A DNA stretch of 64,000 bases from Croceifilum oryzae (lineage in GTDB: Bacteria > Bacillota > Bacilli > Thermoactinomycetales > Thermoactinomycetaceae): contig NZ_JAUSUV010000001.1 in the NCBI RefSeq assembly GCF_030814315.1, forward strand, positions 204,813 to 268,812, read 5' to 3'. The translations under genes were made by a program, and so were the position numbers. Under the pieces are notes generated by a model that was given only the letters and a program-made list of their open reading frames with translations, had not been told where the DNA came from and made no database searches. Positions 8,410-17,228 of this stretch are shown in pieces (positions within the stretch are counted from its first letter, which is position 1; every line of letters begins with the position of its first letter).

Positions 8410-8865
8410 TTAGCAATCATCACATGGATTTTTTGGACGGCAGGAAGAAGATTCATAGCAGTCTCTACGGCGATGGTAGGAAGATTCACAGTCCCCGCGA
8501 CGATGACGATGAGAGGATTCCCGACGTCTCCAACGATGATGATGAGAGGATTCGCAATAAGAAGAGGATTCGCAATACCGATCGCGTCCGTAGGAAGATT
8601 CACATGGATCGCAATTACGTCTATGTTTATGTTTCTTGCACATTCTCATTAACTTCTTCATCATCTCTTCTTCATAACGGTGACATCTTTTCATATGGTG
8701 GTACATTTGAGTAAGCATATTATAGTCACAGGGGATACAAGGTACACCATGATGATATGAAGGTGGATGATAAGTTGGAGGCATTGGCATTGGTGCAGGC
8801 ATAGTCTTTTTCGGCGGCATTGGCATTGGTACTGGTGTAGGCATAGGTCTTTGTTCCACAGCCAT
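8410..8865 (-). CDS. His/Cys/Pro-rich protein, probable spore coat component
   Basis: The 151-residue product has a proline/methionine lead (PTPVPMPMPP), a middle with CIPCDY and MKRCHRYEEEMMKKLMRMCKKHKHRRN, and a C-terminal third built from repeated CESS or YESS units separated by His/Arg stretches (HHHRWRRR, HRHRRGD). Such low-complexity, cysteine- and histidine-rich basic proteins are typical of CotD-like spore coat proteins that are cross-linked in the coat. The repeats also show at DNA level (GAGGATTC units, about 8510-8575). ATG 8865 is preferred over the upstream 8916 because AAAGGAAAGGA lies just before it. The assignment is by composition only. Confidence 0.6.
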   Translation of the reverse strand: MAVEQRPMPTPVPMPMPPKKTMPAPMPMPPTYHPPSYHHGVPCIPCDYNMLTQMYHHMKRCHRYEEEMMKKLMRMCKKHKHRRNCDPCESSYGRDRYCESSSYCESSHHHRWRRRESSHRHRRGDCESSYHRRRDCYESSSCRPKNPCDDC

Positions 8866-9022
8866 CACATTCCTTTCCTTTAGTTGACAATCCATCCTAT
8901 TCGGGAAATGGTGCAAGTGTACCGTGGAGACTAGCCTATCTTTAAGACATGAAACTTGGTCAAGTTTTCAACATGCGGTATAATGGATTCATTAGCCCTG
9001 TAAATGGGGAGGGAGATTGATT

Positions 9023-9979
9023 ATGGAAGTATTGAAGATAACGCCTCGTGGATACTGCTATGGTGTGGTAGATGCTATGGTATTGGCCCGTGAAGCGGCT
9101 ATGAATAAAGATATACCGCGCCCGATCTATATTTTAGGGATGATCGTTCATAATAGCCATGTGGTGGATGCATTTGAAGAAGAAGGGATCATTACACTAG
9201 ATGGAGATAATCGCTTGGATTTATTAGACGAGATTACAGAAGGAACGGTTATTTTTACTGCACATGGAGTTTCTCCTGAGGTGAGAAGACGTGCAGCTGA
9301 ACGTGGACTATATGTAATTGATGCCACTTGTCCCGATGTAACCAAGACACATGACTTAATCCGTGAGAAAGTGAATGAGGGTTACGAGATCATTTACATT
9401 GGAAAACAAGCGCATCCTGAACCAGAGGGGGCAATCGGGATTGCTCCAGAGAGTGTTCACTTAATTGAAGATCAAAAGGATCTAGATGAATTAGAAGTAG
9501 ATACAGATCGCCTGATCGTGACAAACCAAACCACGATGAGTCAGTGGGATATTAAACATTTGATGGATCGAGTGATAGAGAAGTTTCCTACTGTTGAAGT
9601 TCATAATGAGATATGTTTAGCCACCCAGGTCAGGCAAGAAGCGGTAGCAAATCATGTGCCGGGAGCGGATCTTTTGCTCGTAGTAGGGGATCCTCGAAGT
9701 AATAACTCCAACCGTCTAGCACAAGTATCTGAAGAGATCGCCTCGGTAGAAGCATATCGAATTTCGGATGTATCGGAGATCCAACTAGATTGGTTAAAAG
9801 GAAAAAAGAAAGTTGCCGTTACATCGGGAGCTTCGACACCAACGCCTATTACCCGCGAAGTAGTTATGTTTTTGGATCAATATGATGAAAATGATCCAAG
9901 TACTTGGGATACAACTCGGAAAGTGCAGATACATCGAATCTTACCGCCTGTACGTAAGAAGAGATCAGAACAAAAATAA
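9023..9979 (+). CDS. ispH: 4-hydroxy-3-methylbut-2-enyl diphosphate reductase
   Basis: IspH is the last enzyme of the methylerythritol phosphate pathway. It reduces HMBPP to isopentenyl and dimethylallyl diphosphate with a [4Fe-4S] cluster. The 318-residue sequence has the three cluster cysteines in their family contexts: Cys12 in RGYCYG, Cys103 in DATCPDV, Cys197 in NEICLAT. It also has the conserved HNSHVV, TAHGVSP and TSGASTPTP segments. GGGGAGGGAG precedes ATG 9023. TTG 9017 would be too close to that site. The gene is monocistronic and ends in a bidirectional terminator. Confidence 0.96.
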   Translation: MEVLKITPRGYCYGVVDAMVLAREAAMNKDIPRPIYILGMIVHNSHVVDAFEEEGIITLDGDNRLDLLDEITEGTVIFTAHGVSPEVRRRAAERGLYVIDATCPDVTKTHDLIREKVNEGYEIIYIGKQAHPEPEGAIGIAPESVHLIEDQKDLDELEVDTDRLIVTNQTTMSQWDIKHLMDRVIEKFPTVEVHNEICLATQVRQEAVANHVPGADLLLVVGDPRSNNSNRLAQVSEEIASVEAYRISDVSEIQLDWLKGKKKVAVTSGASTPTPITREVVMFLDQYDENDPSTWDTTRKVQIHRILPPVRKKRSEQK

Positions 9980-10009
9980 GCCGAGGATTCATTCCTTCGG
10001 CTTTTTTTC
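9978..10009. terminator. Bidirectional terminator
   Basis: AAGCCGAGGA and TCCTTCGGCTT form a stem with TTTTTTT on the plus strand and a T-rich tract on the minus strand. It is shared by ispH and the small convergent gene. Confidence 0.88.
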
Positions 10010-10015
10010 TGTGAA

Positions 10016-10195
10016 TTACAAAGATTGACTGCGGACTTGGGTGGGGCGAGTAGCCATGAAGTCATAACATTGATTCATGGTTCCACGAAACTCAACACGA
10101 TGGTCTTTTTTCATGGGATTATACCAAGCAAAGTAATGATCTTCGTGAATGATGGAAGGGGGTAATTTTTCGGAATCACGTATTACATAGTACAT
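10016..10195 (-). CDS. Small hypothetical protein, 59 residues
   Basis: The protein begins MYYVIRDSEKLPP and carries alternating aromatic and charged residues (HEDHYFAWYNPMKKDHRVEFRG). No membrane segment or signal is seen. The start at ATG 10195 is fixed by a perfect GGAAGGAGGTGG seven bases upstream, which argues strongly for expression. Function unknown. Confidence 0.65.
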   Translation of the reverse strand: MYYVIRDSEKLPPSIIHEDHYFAWYNPMKKDHRVEFRGTMNQCYDFMATRPTQVRSQSL

Positions 10196-10310
10196 TATTT
10201 CCACCTCCTTCCATCTATTATGGGCGGAACTTTATGTATTTAATCAATTAAAGTAGGCTTTAAGGTATAATGATGCTACTAGATGAAAAAAGCCAGAAAG
10301 AGGAAAAAAG

Positions 10311-10700
10311 ATGAACGGTGAACGTTATTTACCCCAGATTCAAGAAGCATCCATTCCAGAGGATGGTGTATGGGCTACTTATTTAGAAAAGCCTGTTTTG
10401 TTTTTATCGATTCCAGAATGGCAGGAAATGATTGAGTCCAATGATGAGACAGCTCGCTTTGTTTGGATGTTTGATCGAGAGCAAGATGCCTACCTATTTT
10501 GCATTCAATGTGTAAGTGGAGAAGAATATGCGATTGCTTTCCCGAAGGAACATGCGGGAATGTTACTACGCGATGAACGATCTCATGAATCATTTTCTTT
10601 ATTTATTACTTCAAAAGAGTTGGAAGAGGTTACCGAAAGTACAAATTTATTACAAATTCACGATATTGTGCTACAGAGGCATCCCAAAGCTGGATGGTAG
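10311..10700 (+). CDS. Hypothetical acidic protein, 129 residues
   Basis: This soluble acidic protein has a likely alpha/beta fold (VLFLSIPEWQEMI, YLFCIQCVSGEEYAIAF). No family is recognised. AAGAGGAAAA precedes ATG 10311. It ends 24 bases before the fabI promoter and is probably a separate unit. Confidence 0.6.
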   Translation: MNGERYLPQIQEASIPEDGVWATYLEKPVLFLSIPEWQEMIESNDETARFVWMFDREQDAYLFCIQCVSGEEYAIAFPKEHAGMLLRDERSHESFSLFITSKELEEVTESTNLLQIHDIVLQRHPKAGW

Positions 10701-10724
10701 AAGATTTCTCGGATCGTGTTTGTA

Positions 10725-10771
10725 TTGACAGGGAACCCGTTTTTGATTACGATTTTAGCATCTGGTACTAA
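10725..10771 (+). promoter_or_regulatory. fabI promoter with FapR-type operator
   Basis: The -35 TTGACA (10725-10730) and -10 TACGAT (10748-10753) are separated by 17 bases. Directly downstream lies TTAGCATCTGGTACTAA (10755-10771), which matches the FapR operator pattern TTAGTA-CC-N-TACTAA closely. In Bacillus FapR represses fatty-acid synthesis genes including fabI until malonyl-CoA rises. Placement over the transcription start fits repression. Confidence 0.8.
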
Positions 10772-10810
10772 TAGTTGATCTTATATCTAATTTATAAGAG
10801 GTGTATATAC

Positions 10811-11578
10811 ATGAAGATGAAGGATAAGAAAGTTGTCATCATGGGGGTTGCAAACAAACGCAGTATTGCTTGGACGATCGCAAAAGCATTACATCAACAA
10901 GGCGTAAAATTAGCCTTTACCTATCAAGGAGAACGTCTCCAGAAGTCTGTAGGACAATTGGTAGATGCGGAAATGCCCGGCTCTTTGATGGTGGAATGTG
11001 ATGTTACAGATGATATGCAAATCGAAACAGCATTTGAACAGATCAATGAAGTGTGGGGCTCGTTAGATGGTGTGGTACATAGTATTGGCTTTGCCAAAGC
11101 AGAGGATTTGAGCGAAGCGTATGTAAATACTTCTCGTGATGGGTATGCGTTGGCACAGGATATTAGTGCTTATTCGCTTGTTGCTGTGAGCCGTGAAGCA
11201 AGTAAGTATCTCACTGCGGGTGGTAGCATCGTAACGATGACCTATATGGGTTCAGAAAGAGTCATTCCAAACTATAATGTGATGGGGGTTGCTAAAGCGG
11301 CTTTAGAAGCTTCAGTCAAATACCTAGCGCATGATCTAGGTCCTTCTAACATCCGTGTGAATGCGATCTCAGCAGGTCCTATTCGTACACTAGCTGCTAA
11401 GGGTGTAAAAGACTTTAACTCCATGTTATCCGTCATTGAAGAGCGTTCACCGCTTCGTCGTGGGACAGATCCAGAAGAAGTGGCGGATACGACTGTATTC
11501 CTCTTGAGCCATATGTCTCGTGGGATTACAGGAGAAGTGATTCATGTAGATAGCGGATATAACATCATGGGTATGTAG
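10811..11578 (+). CDS. fabI: Enoyl-[acyl-carrier-protein] reductase (NADH)
   Basis: FabI reduces trans-2-enoyl-ACP in the last step of each fatty-acid elongation cycle. The 255-residue SDR-fold protein has the FabI-type nucleotide motif GVANKRSIAWTIA (residues 12-24) and the catalytic Tyr155...Lys162 pair in YNVMGVAK, preceded by MTYMGSERV. The C-terminal THR/SGITGEVIHVDSG-like segment is intact. The start at ATG 10811 follows AGAGGTG; upstream ATG 10775 is not preceded by a ribosome site. The FapR-like operator indicates control by the malonyl-CoA sensor. Confidence 0.95.
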   Translation: MKMKDKKVVIMGVANKRSIAWTIAKALHQQGVKLAFTYQGERLQKSVGQLVDAEMPGSLMVECDVTDDMQIETAFEQINEVWGSLDGVVHSIGFAKAEDLSEAYVNTSRDGYALAQDISAYSLVAVSREASKYLTAGGSIVTMTYMGSERVIPNYNVMGVAKAALEASVKYLAHDLGPSNIRVNAISAGPIRTLAAKGVKDFNSMLSVIEERSPLRRGTDPEEVADTTVFLLSHMSRGITGEVIHVDSGYNIMGM

Positions 11579-11622
11579 GGTACAGTCGTCTATTGTTAGA
11601 AAAGAAGGATCATCTTTTTTCT

Positions 11623-11652
11623 AAGCCTCAGTTTTCGTGCTGAGGCTTATTT
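11623..11652 (+). terminator. Terminator of fabI
   Basis: AAGCCTCA (11623-11630) and TGAGGCTT (11641-11648) pair perfectly, followed by ATTT. Confidence 0.75.
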
Positions 11653-11786
11653 GTGTAAAAATATCTATAGTAACACCATCTTTATTCGAACGACTGATAG
11701 CATTCAACATCAAAAGACAAGTTGGTAATGATAGCTGCTTGATTGAAGCAAATATACTATTTGGGAAAGTCCATAAAAATTATTGG

Positions 11787-11962
11787 TTGATGTACTAGAT
11801 ATAATATGATATGTTATATTTCGTGATATTCACTGAGCTAGTAGGATCCAGATTCACTTAAAGGGTTGGGACCTCACTGGACTAACCTCCCCCTGTGGTG
11901 AACAAGCTGATCCTAGCGGAATTTGGCTCACACCAACTTTTTGCTAGGAAGGGGGCCGAAAG
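11787..11962 (+). promoter_or_regulatory. speD promoter and structured 5' leader
   Basis: A possible promoter (TTGATG 11787, TATGTT 11810, 17-base spacer) precedes about 140 bases of leader. GATCCTAGC (11909-11917) can pair with the upstream GCTAGTAGGATC (11837-11848, two-base bulge). It can instead pair with the downstream GCTAGGA (11943-11949), which touches the ribosome site GGAAGGGGG. The two pairings exclude each other, an arrangement typical of riboswitches or other leader controls. A GGTT...AACC arm lies inside the first structure. I do not recognise an Rfam family by eye. Confidence 0.5.
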
Positions 11963-11964
11963 AG

Positions 11965-12372
11965 ATGGAATTTTCTACTTTCGGAAGGCATGTAGCCATG
12001 GACGCATGGGGTGTAAATTTTGATTTGTTGAACGACGCGGAGTTTTTACGCGAGAAGATGGAGCAGGCAGCAGTTGCTTGTGGTGCGACAATCTTGTCCG
12101 TTCAATCTCAACAATTTGATCCCCAAGGTGCGACGGTACTTGTTATGTTATCGGAGAGTCATCTCTCGATTCATACTTACCCAGAAAAAGGTTTTGCCGC
12201 ACTTGATTGTTATACTTGTGGTCATACGGTTGATCCCATGGTTGCTATTGAGTACATGCTTGAAGCGTTACAACCAACCCAGGCAGTTTCCAAAGTCCTC
12301 AGACGCGGGGATGGACCCATTGAGGTTGTACAACCAGAGCACGTTGGTTCGAAGAAATTAGCGGCTGTCTAA
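11965..12372 (+). CDS. speD: S-adenosylmethionine decarboxylase proenzyme
   Basis: SpeD makes decarboxylated SAM, the aminopropyl donor for spermidine. The 135-residue protein is the short prokaryotic (class 1B) form. The self-cleavage site Glu64-Ser65 lies in SESHLSIHTYPE and generates the pyruvoyl group. His70 and Cys85 occupy the positions of the processing and catalytic residues of the Thermotoga and Bacillus enzymes. ATG 11965 (MEFSTFGRHV) is preferred over 11923 because GGAAGGGGG lies nine bases upstream and family members begin this way. No speE is adjacent. A BpsA-like aminopropyltransferase at 24.75 kb could be another consumer of its product. Confidence 0.93.
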   Translation: MEFSTFGRHVAMDAWGVNFDLLNDAEFLREKMEQAAVACGATILSVQSQQFDPQGATVLVMLSESHLSIHTYPEKGFAALDCYTCGHTVDPMVAIEYMLEALQPTQAVSKVLRRGDGPIEVVQPEHVGSKKLAAV

Positions 12373-12390
12373 AACTGACTAAATGAATAC

Positions 12391-12431
12391 AAACCCCCTC
12401 TCTAACGATGGTAGAGAGGGGGTTTATTATA
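12391..12431. terminator. Strong bidirectional terminator
   Basis: AAACCCCCTCTCT (12391-12403) and AGAGAGGGGGTTT (12413-12425) pair perfectly over 13 bases with flanking T-rich tracts. It separates speD from the convergent ptsH-ptsI unit. Confidence 0.92.
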
Positions 12432-12469
12432 TTTTGATTTCATTTCTATGTTAATCGTTTTATTTTATT

Positions 12470-14140
12470 TTATCTTTTGTGAAGTGCTTCTAGTGCTAAG
12501 CTAGATGCCTCCGCGGATGCAATCTTGCGAATCTGTTGTTTTACTTGTGGGATCGCTTTGGCACTCATAGATAGTTCGTTCAAACCAAGACCCACTAAGA
12601 TTTCGGTCATGCTGGCATCACCCGCTAGTTCCCCGCACATTCCGGCCGGGATTCCAGCGCGATGACAGGCAGCACAAGTCATTTTGACGAGTTTTAGCAC
12701 GGCTGGATGAGTCGGATCATAGAGATGGGCCACTTGTTCGTTTCCACGATCTGCTGCGAGTGTGTATTGAGTGAGGTCGTTGGTACCAATACTCATGAAA
12801 TCGACTTCTTTGGCCAGTTCGTCAGCGTGGATTGCCGCGGCTGGAATCTCCACCATAATCCCTACTTTGATTTGATCCGAGTAAGGGATTTTTTTCGTTG
12901 CTAATTCCTGTTTGCATTCCTCCAGAGCCTGTTTCACCTGTAGAATTTCCGATACGCTTCCGATCATCGGGAACATGATCCAGAGTGACCCATGCACGCT
13001 GGCACGGAGGAGTGCACGAAGCTGTGTTTTAAATACATCAGGATTTGCGAGACAGTAACGAACGGCTCGGAGACCGAGGAATGGATTTTCTTCTTTCGGA
13101 AGCTCCGCATAAGGTAAATGCTTGTCCCCGCCAATATCTAAGGTTCGGATGATGACAGGCTTGGATGGAAATGCTTCTAAGACTTGTTTATAGGAGGAAA
13201 ACTGCTCTTCCTCTGTTGGCCAGTTTGCATTTTCTAAATAGAGAAACTCTGTGCGGAATAGTCCGATTCCCTCCGCATGGTTGGCTAGCGCATCCTGTAC
13301 ATCTTGAGGGCTTCCGATATTAGCTAATACCTGGATGCGTTTCCGATCGGACGTATAAGCATCCTCAGCCGCTTCTTGTAGGGCTGATGCTTGAAGTTGA
13401 TTTTGCTTCGAAATCTTTTCTTGGATTTGAGAGAGTAATAGTTCCTTTGGGTTCACGATGACTTCCCCGGAGCTTCCATCGAGAATGATCGTATCTCCAT
13501 CATTGATTTGCTGAATAAAGCTTCCTAATCCGAGTACTGCTGGAATCCCAAGCGTTCGAGCCATGATAGCCGCATGGGCCGTCTTGCTCCCACGTGCTGT
13601 GATCATACCGATAATGGCTTCTGAGAATTGTGCCGTCTCGGAAGGAGTAAGTTCATCAGCAATGATGATGCTCTCAGGTTTTAACAAGCCGAGATCTAAA
13701 GGAGGCTTTCCCATAATGTTTTGTAATAGTCGATTCCCTACATCACGAATATCATCGGCTCTAGCTCGCATATACTCGTCTTCCATATTAGAGAATAAGG
13801 AACTAAATTCGCCTGTTACAGACTGACAAGCCCAATCGGCGGCTTGCTTTTGTGTGTTAATCCGTTGTTCCATCTCGCCTATAAATCCAGGGTCGTCTAA
13901 AAAGGCTAGATGAGCATCAAAAATAGCAGCTTCGGATTCTCCCATCCGATCTGCTGTTTGCTTTCGTAAAATTTGTACTTGTTCTTTGGTTGCTTGAATA
14001 GCTTGCTTAAAACGTTGTAACTCGGAAGAGAGGTCTGTTATGCTTCGTTCTTGGACGCTCACTTCTTCTTTTTTCCAAATGACAGCTGTACCGATGGCTA
14101 AACCGGTAGCAGCGCCAATTCCTTTTCCGTTTTGTTCCAA
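12470..14140 (-). CDS. ptsI: Phosphoenolpyruvate-protein phosphotransferase, Enzyme I
   Basis: Enzyme I transfers phosphate from PEP to HPr at the head of the sugar phosphotransferase system. The 556-residue protein has the phosphohistidine at His189 in GSKTAHAAIMARTLG. The GGDKHLPY, GLRAVRY, MIGSVSE and IGTNDLTQYTLAADRGN segments of the PEP-binding barrel are present, as is the catalytic Cys in AGMCGE. TTG 14140 is chosen because GGAGG lies eight bases upstream; the longer TTG 14155 would place that site within the gene. It follows ptsH by 24 bases in one operon. Confidence 0.96.
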   Translation of the reverse strand: MEQNGKGIGAATGLAIGTAVIWKKEEVSVQERSITDLSSELQRFKQAIQATKEQVQILRKQTADRMGESEAAIFDAHLAFLDDPGFIGEMEQRINTQKQAADWACQSVTGEFSSLFSNMEDEYMRARADDIRDVGNRLLQNIMGKPPLDLGLLKPESIIIADELTPSETAQFSEAIIGMITARGSKTAHAAIMARTLGIPAVLGLGSFIQQINDGDTIILDGSSGEVIVNPKELLLSQIQEKISKQNQLQASALQEAAEDAYTSDRKRIQVLANIGSPQDVQDALANHAEGIGLFRTEFLYLENANWPTEEEQFSSYKQVLEAFPSKPVIIRTLDIGGDKHLPYAELPKEENPFLGLRAVRYCLANPDVFKTQLRALLRASVHGSLWIMFPMIGSVSEILQVKQALEECKQELATKKIPYSDQIKVGIMVEIPAAAIHADELAKEVDFMSIGTNDLTQYTLAADRGNEQVAHLYDPTHPAVLKLVKMTCAACHRAGIPAGMCGELAGDASMTEILVGLGLNELSMSAKAIPQVKQQIRKIASAEASSLALEALHKR

Positions 14141-14164
14141 GATAATTTCCTCCAAATTACTTCG

Positions 14165-14425
14165 CTACTCTTGATGGCTTTCGAGGAATTGAGTCATTGC
14201 TTCGATGGCGGCCGCTTCGTCTTCACCTTCAGCACGAATTGTGATCGACTCATTTCCTTTGATCGCTAAGGACATAACGCCTAGTAAGCTTTTCGCATCG
14301 GCTTCTCGTCCGTCTTTGACTATTTTAATGGAGCTTTTAAAGCTACCTGCTTTTTGGATCAGGAGTGCGGCAGGGCGTGCATGTAATCCCGTTGAATTCT
14401 GAATCACAACTGTCTTCTCTGTCAT
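14165..14425 (-). CDS. ptsH: Phosphocarrier protein HPr
   Basis: HPr relays phosphate from Enzyme I to sugar-specific EIIA proteins. The 86-residue sequence has the active His15 in GLHARPA and the regulatory Ser46 in KSLLGVMSL. In Firmicutes HprK phosphorylates this serine so that HPr can bind CcpA. Candidate CcpA sites upstream of fadN and rocA in this window fit that regulation. It is the first gene of the ptsHI operon. Confidence 0.97.
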   Translation of the reverse strand: MTEKTVVIQNSTGLHARPAALLIQKAGSFKSSIKIVKDGREADAKSLLGVMSLAIKGNESITIRAEGEDEAAAIEAMTQFLESHQE

Positions 14426-14610
14426 GAAAAAAATTCCCTTCTGTATGTATTCTTTTTTATCATATCCTAAAAAGATTTCCCTATGTAAGAGGGATCTTAT
14501 ACCATTACGTTACCCTAATTATTTTTGCTTTTTTGCTTTATAATATGTCAAAATAAAAGGGTACAGGCATTTATTCATATATGTAATTTTGAATAGGAGG
14601 CATTTTGCGA

Positions 14611-16122
14611 ATGAACGAAAAATTAAAAGCCTTACGAGCTAGACTACAAGAGATCTATCATTTACATTCGGCAAAAGCGATCCTAGAGTGGGATCAAGGT
14701 ACGTTTATGCCCAATTTAGGGGCTGAATCTCGTGGGAATCAATTAGCGGTGTTGGCGGGATTGCATCATCAAAGACAGACAGATCCGGAATTGGGTCGTT
14801 TGCTAGATGAGTTATCTGTTCAGGCAGAAAGTCTACCTTACGACTCCGACGAAGCAGCACTGATTCGTGTGGCAAAACAAGATTATGATACAGAGACGAA
14901 AGTTTCCCCAGAGTTTGTCGCTGAGTTTGTCGCTCATACAGCTAAAACATATAGTGCGTGGGTGAAGGCACGTAAACAGGATGATTTTTCGATTGTGCAA
15001 CCTCATCTCGAAAAGACACTGGAGTTAAGTCGTCGTTACGCGGAGTTTTTCGAGTATGAGCATGTAGCCGATCCGCTGATTGCACGAAACGACTATGGTA
15101 TGACCGTTGGTACCATTCGTCCTTTGTTTAGCCAATTGCGTGATGCATTAGTCCCTATGGTGGAAGCGATCACGTCGAAAGATCATACAGGTGCATTCAC
15201 GACAAAGAAACATTACCCAGCAGATAAGCAAATTGAATTTGGCAAAAATGTAATTACTCGCTTAGGGTTTGATTGGGAACGTGGTCGCCAGGATTACGCC
15301 CCACATCCATTTATGACAAAGTTTGCGCATAATGATATTCGAATTACGACTCGGGTAAATGAAAGCTATCTCGGAGAGGCTCTCTTCAGTAGCATTCATG
15401 AAACAGGTCATGCATTGTATGAGTTTGGAATTAATGAGGCTTATGAAGGTACCCCTCTACATCACGGAACCTCTTCTGGAGTACATGAGAGTCAATCACG
15501 GCTTTGGGAGAATATAGTCGGTCGTAGCTATGAATTCTGGACATTCTTTTATCCACAGCTACAAGCTACTTTCCCTGAACAACTGAAAGATGTTTCACTA
15601 GATGAGTTTTATTGTGAGACGAACAAAGTGTCCCGATCGCTGATTCGTACGGATGCGGATGAAGTTACATATAACCTACATGTGATCATTCGTTTCGATT
15701 TAGAAACACAGATGCTTGAAGGAAATTTAAAAGTAAAAGATCTTCCAGAGGCATGGCGTGCGCGATATCAATCTGATTTGGGTATTTCATCCCCTACGAA
15801 TGCAAATGGAGTCTTGCAAGATATCCATTGGTATTTTGACCATATTGGTGGTCTGTTCCAAGGCTACACATTAGGAAATATCTTAAGTAGCCAATTTTTT
15901 GCTGCGGCTGAGAAGGCAATCCCAAATGTTCGCGAAATGATGAAACAAGGGGATTTCGAGCAACTTCACACGTTCCTACAAACCAACATTTATACCCACG
16001 GTAGAAAGTATACAACCGATGAATTGGTTAAACGGGTAACGGGGCAGGCTCTTTCAATTGATCCATATGTTGAATACCTACAAAATAAATTTAGTATGAT
16101 CTATCCACAACTTCGCAAGTAA
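14611..16122 (+). CDS. Metallocarboxypeptidase, M32 (Taq) family
   Basis: The 503-residue enzyme is predicted to remove C-terminal residues from peptides in the cytoplasm. The zinc motif HETGH (residues 263-267) is followed about 28 residues later by the ESQSRLWEN motif that supplies the Glu ligand. The IRTDADEVTYNLHVIIRFDLE segment is the M32 signature. Length matches the family (about 500). ATG 14611 is used; TTG 14605 is too close to the TAGGAGG site. The gene is monocistronic with a terminator. Confidence 0.93.
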   Translation: MNEKLKALRARLQEIYHLHSAKAILEWDQGTFMPNLGAESRGNQLAVLAGLHHQRQTDPELGRLLDELSVQAESLPYDSDEAALIRVAKQDYDTETKVSPEFVAEFVAHTAKTYSAWVKARKQDDFSIVQPHLEKTLELSRRYAEFFEYEHVADPLIARNDYGMTVGTIRPLFSQLRDALVPMVEAITSKDHTGAFTTKKHYPADKQIEFGKNVITRLGFDWERGRQDYAPHPFMTKFAHNDIRITTRVNESYLGEALFSSIHETGHALYEFGINEAYEGTPLHHGTSSGVHESQSRLWENIVGRSYEFWTFFYPQLQATFPEQLKDVSLDEFYCETNKVSRSLIRTDADEVTYNLHVIIRFDLETQMLEGNLKVKDLPEAWRARYQSDLGISSPTNANGVLQDIHWYFDHIGGLFQGYTLGNILSSQFFAAAEKAIPNVREMMKQGDFEQLHTFLQTNIYTHGRKYTTDELVKRVTGQALSIDPYVEYLQNKFSMIYPQLRK

Positions 16123-16137
16123 ATATTTTTATAAACT

Positions 16138-16173
16138 AAACCATCATCTTCTACAGAGGAGGATGGTTTTTCT
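16138..16173 (+). terminator. Terminator of the M32 carboxypeptidase gene
   Basis: AAACCATC (16138-16145) and GATGGTTT (16162-16169) pair and are followed by TTCT. Confidence 0.8.
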
Positions 16174-16195
16174 ATTTCGTGTTACTCAATCATAT

Positions 16196-16243
16196 TGTGA
16201 CAAAAAAGTGAACAAATAGTGACGAAGAAGGAAATATTGTGAC
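16196..16243 (+). repeat. Phased GTGAC direct repeats upstream of the BioC-like gene
   Basis: GTGAC or GTGAA occurs at 16197, 16208, 16219 and 16239, spaced 11, 11 and 20 bases, i.e. on roughly one helical face. Such series are typical of response-regulator or other multimeric activator sites. An AT-rich tract (TATATATAAATAAAAATTC) follows, and the BioC-like gene starts 153 bases downstream. Confidence 0.4.
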
Positions 16244-16395
16244 GGATAGAATAACTTATATATAAATAAAAATTCAAAAGGAAACAGATTGATTTTATTG
16301 ATATAAAACGACAAAATTCGACTAGTTTACCCGTTGAATACAAACTTTTTTTAAGGGAGGGAATCGTAACCGACTATGTAGGAGGTTGCGTTAAA

Positions 16396-17208
16396 ATGAT
16401 TATACATAAACATATTTTAGAGAAGAATTTTAATAAAGCAGCTCACACTTATGATGAATATTCACAGGTCCAACAGAAAATAGCTCATCATTTGATTCAA
16501 ACTCTTCGTCAAAAGAATGATCGTGTGGATCAAATCCTAGAGATCGGATGTGGGACAGGCTATTTTACTCAATTATTAGCTGAGACATATCCAGATGCAC
16601 AGATTACAGCGATCGACTTAGCTGAAAATATGATTCAAAAAGCACAAGAACAGATTGAAGAGGCAAATGTAGAATTTGTACTCGCTGATGCAGAAGAGCT
16701 AAGTGAATTCTCTTCAGAGTCTTATGATTTGATCGTTTCGAATGCAGCTGTCCATTGGTTGCAACGACCCCGTTGCTTTTTAGATGGAATTATGAGGTTG
16801 CTAAAGCCTGGTGGCAGCTATCTTTCTACAGCCCTGGGACCTGATACGTTTTTAGAATTGCGATCTAGTTTTCAATATGTGGAGAAGAAGTTGGGGGTAC
16901 AGCCTACAGAGCATCTCGTCCCACTAACCTCCATGGAGGATTGGGCCATTCGCCTAGAGGAGTCAGGGTTTCAAGGAACGGAGATAGAGGATCATTGGCT
17001 ACGACAAGTGTACCAGGATTGCCGGGAGCTTTTACAATCGATAAAGGCAACCGGGGCTAATTATCGATCGAATCGTCAAAGTATATTTGAGGCTAGGAAA
17101 ATTTTGATTCGGATGATGAAGTTATATAATCAAGCGTATCGCAACAAACAAGGGTTGGTGTACGCTACTTATCAATGGATCCAAATCATGACCAAAAAAC
17201 CAGGATAG
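16396..17208 (+). CDS. bioC: BioC-like malonyl-ACP O-methyltransferase
   Basis: BioC methylates malonyl-ACP so that fatty-acid synthesis can make pimeloyl-ACP for biotin. The 270-residue protein begins FNKAAHTYDEYSQVQQ, the typical BioC lead. Motif I is ILEIGCGTGYFTQLLA (residues about 48-63), with AIDLAENMI and SNAAVHWL as later conserved blocks. GTAGGAGG precedes ATG 16396. No other bio gene is nearby, so the call is to a family; a methyltransferase acting on another carboxylate remains possible. Confidence 0.75.
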   Translation: MIIHKHILEKNFNKAAHTYDEYSQVQQKIAHHLIQTLRQKNDRVDQILEIGCGTGYFTQLLAETYPDAQITAIDLAENMIQKAQEQIEEANVEFVLADAEELSEFSSESYDLIVSNAAVHWLQRPRCFLDGIMRLLKPGGSYLSTALGPDTFLELRSSFQYVEKKLGVQPTEHLVPLTSMEDWAIRLEESGFQGTEIEDHWLRQVYQDCRELLQSIKATGANYRSNRQSIFEARKILIRMMKLYNQAYRNKQGLVYATYQWIQIMTKKPG

Positions 17209-17228
17209 ATTTTTGAAAAATCAAATAA

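Noticed and set aside
8328..8714. ORFs on the plus strand and a second minus frame over the coat-like gene
   Set aside because: They are shadows of the repetitive His/Cys gene. Only the 8410-8865 minus frame has a good ribosome site and terminator.
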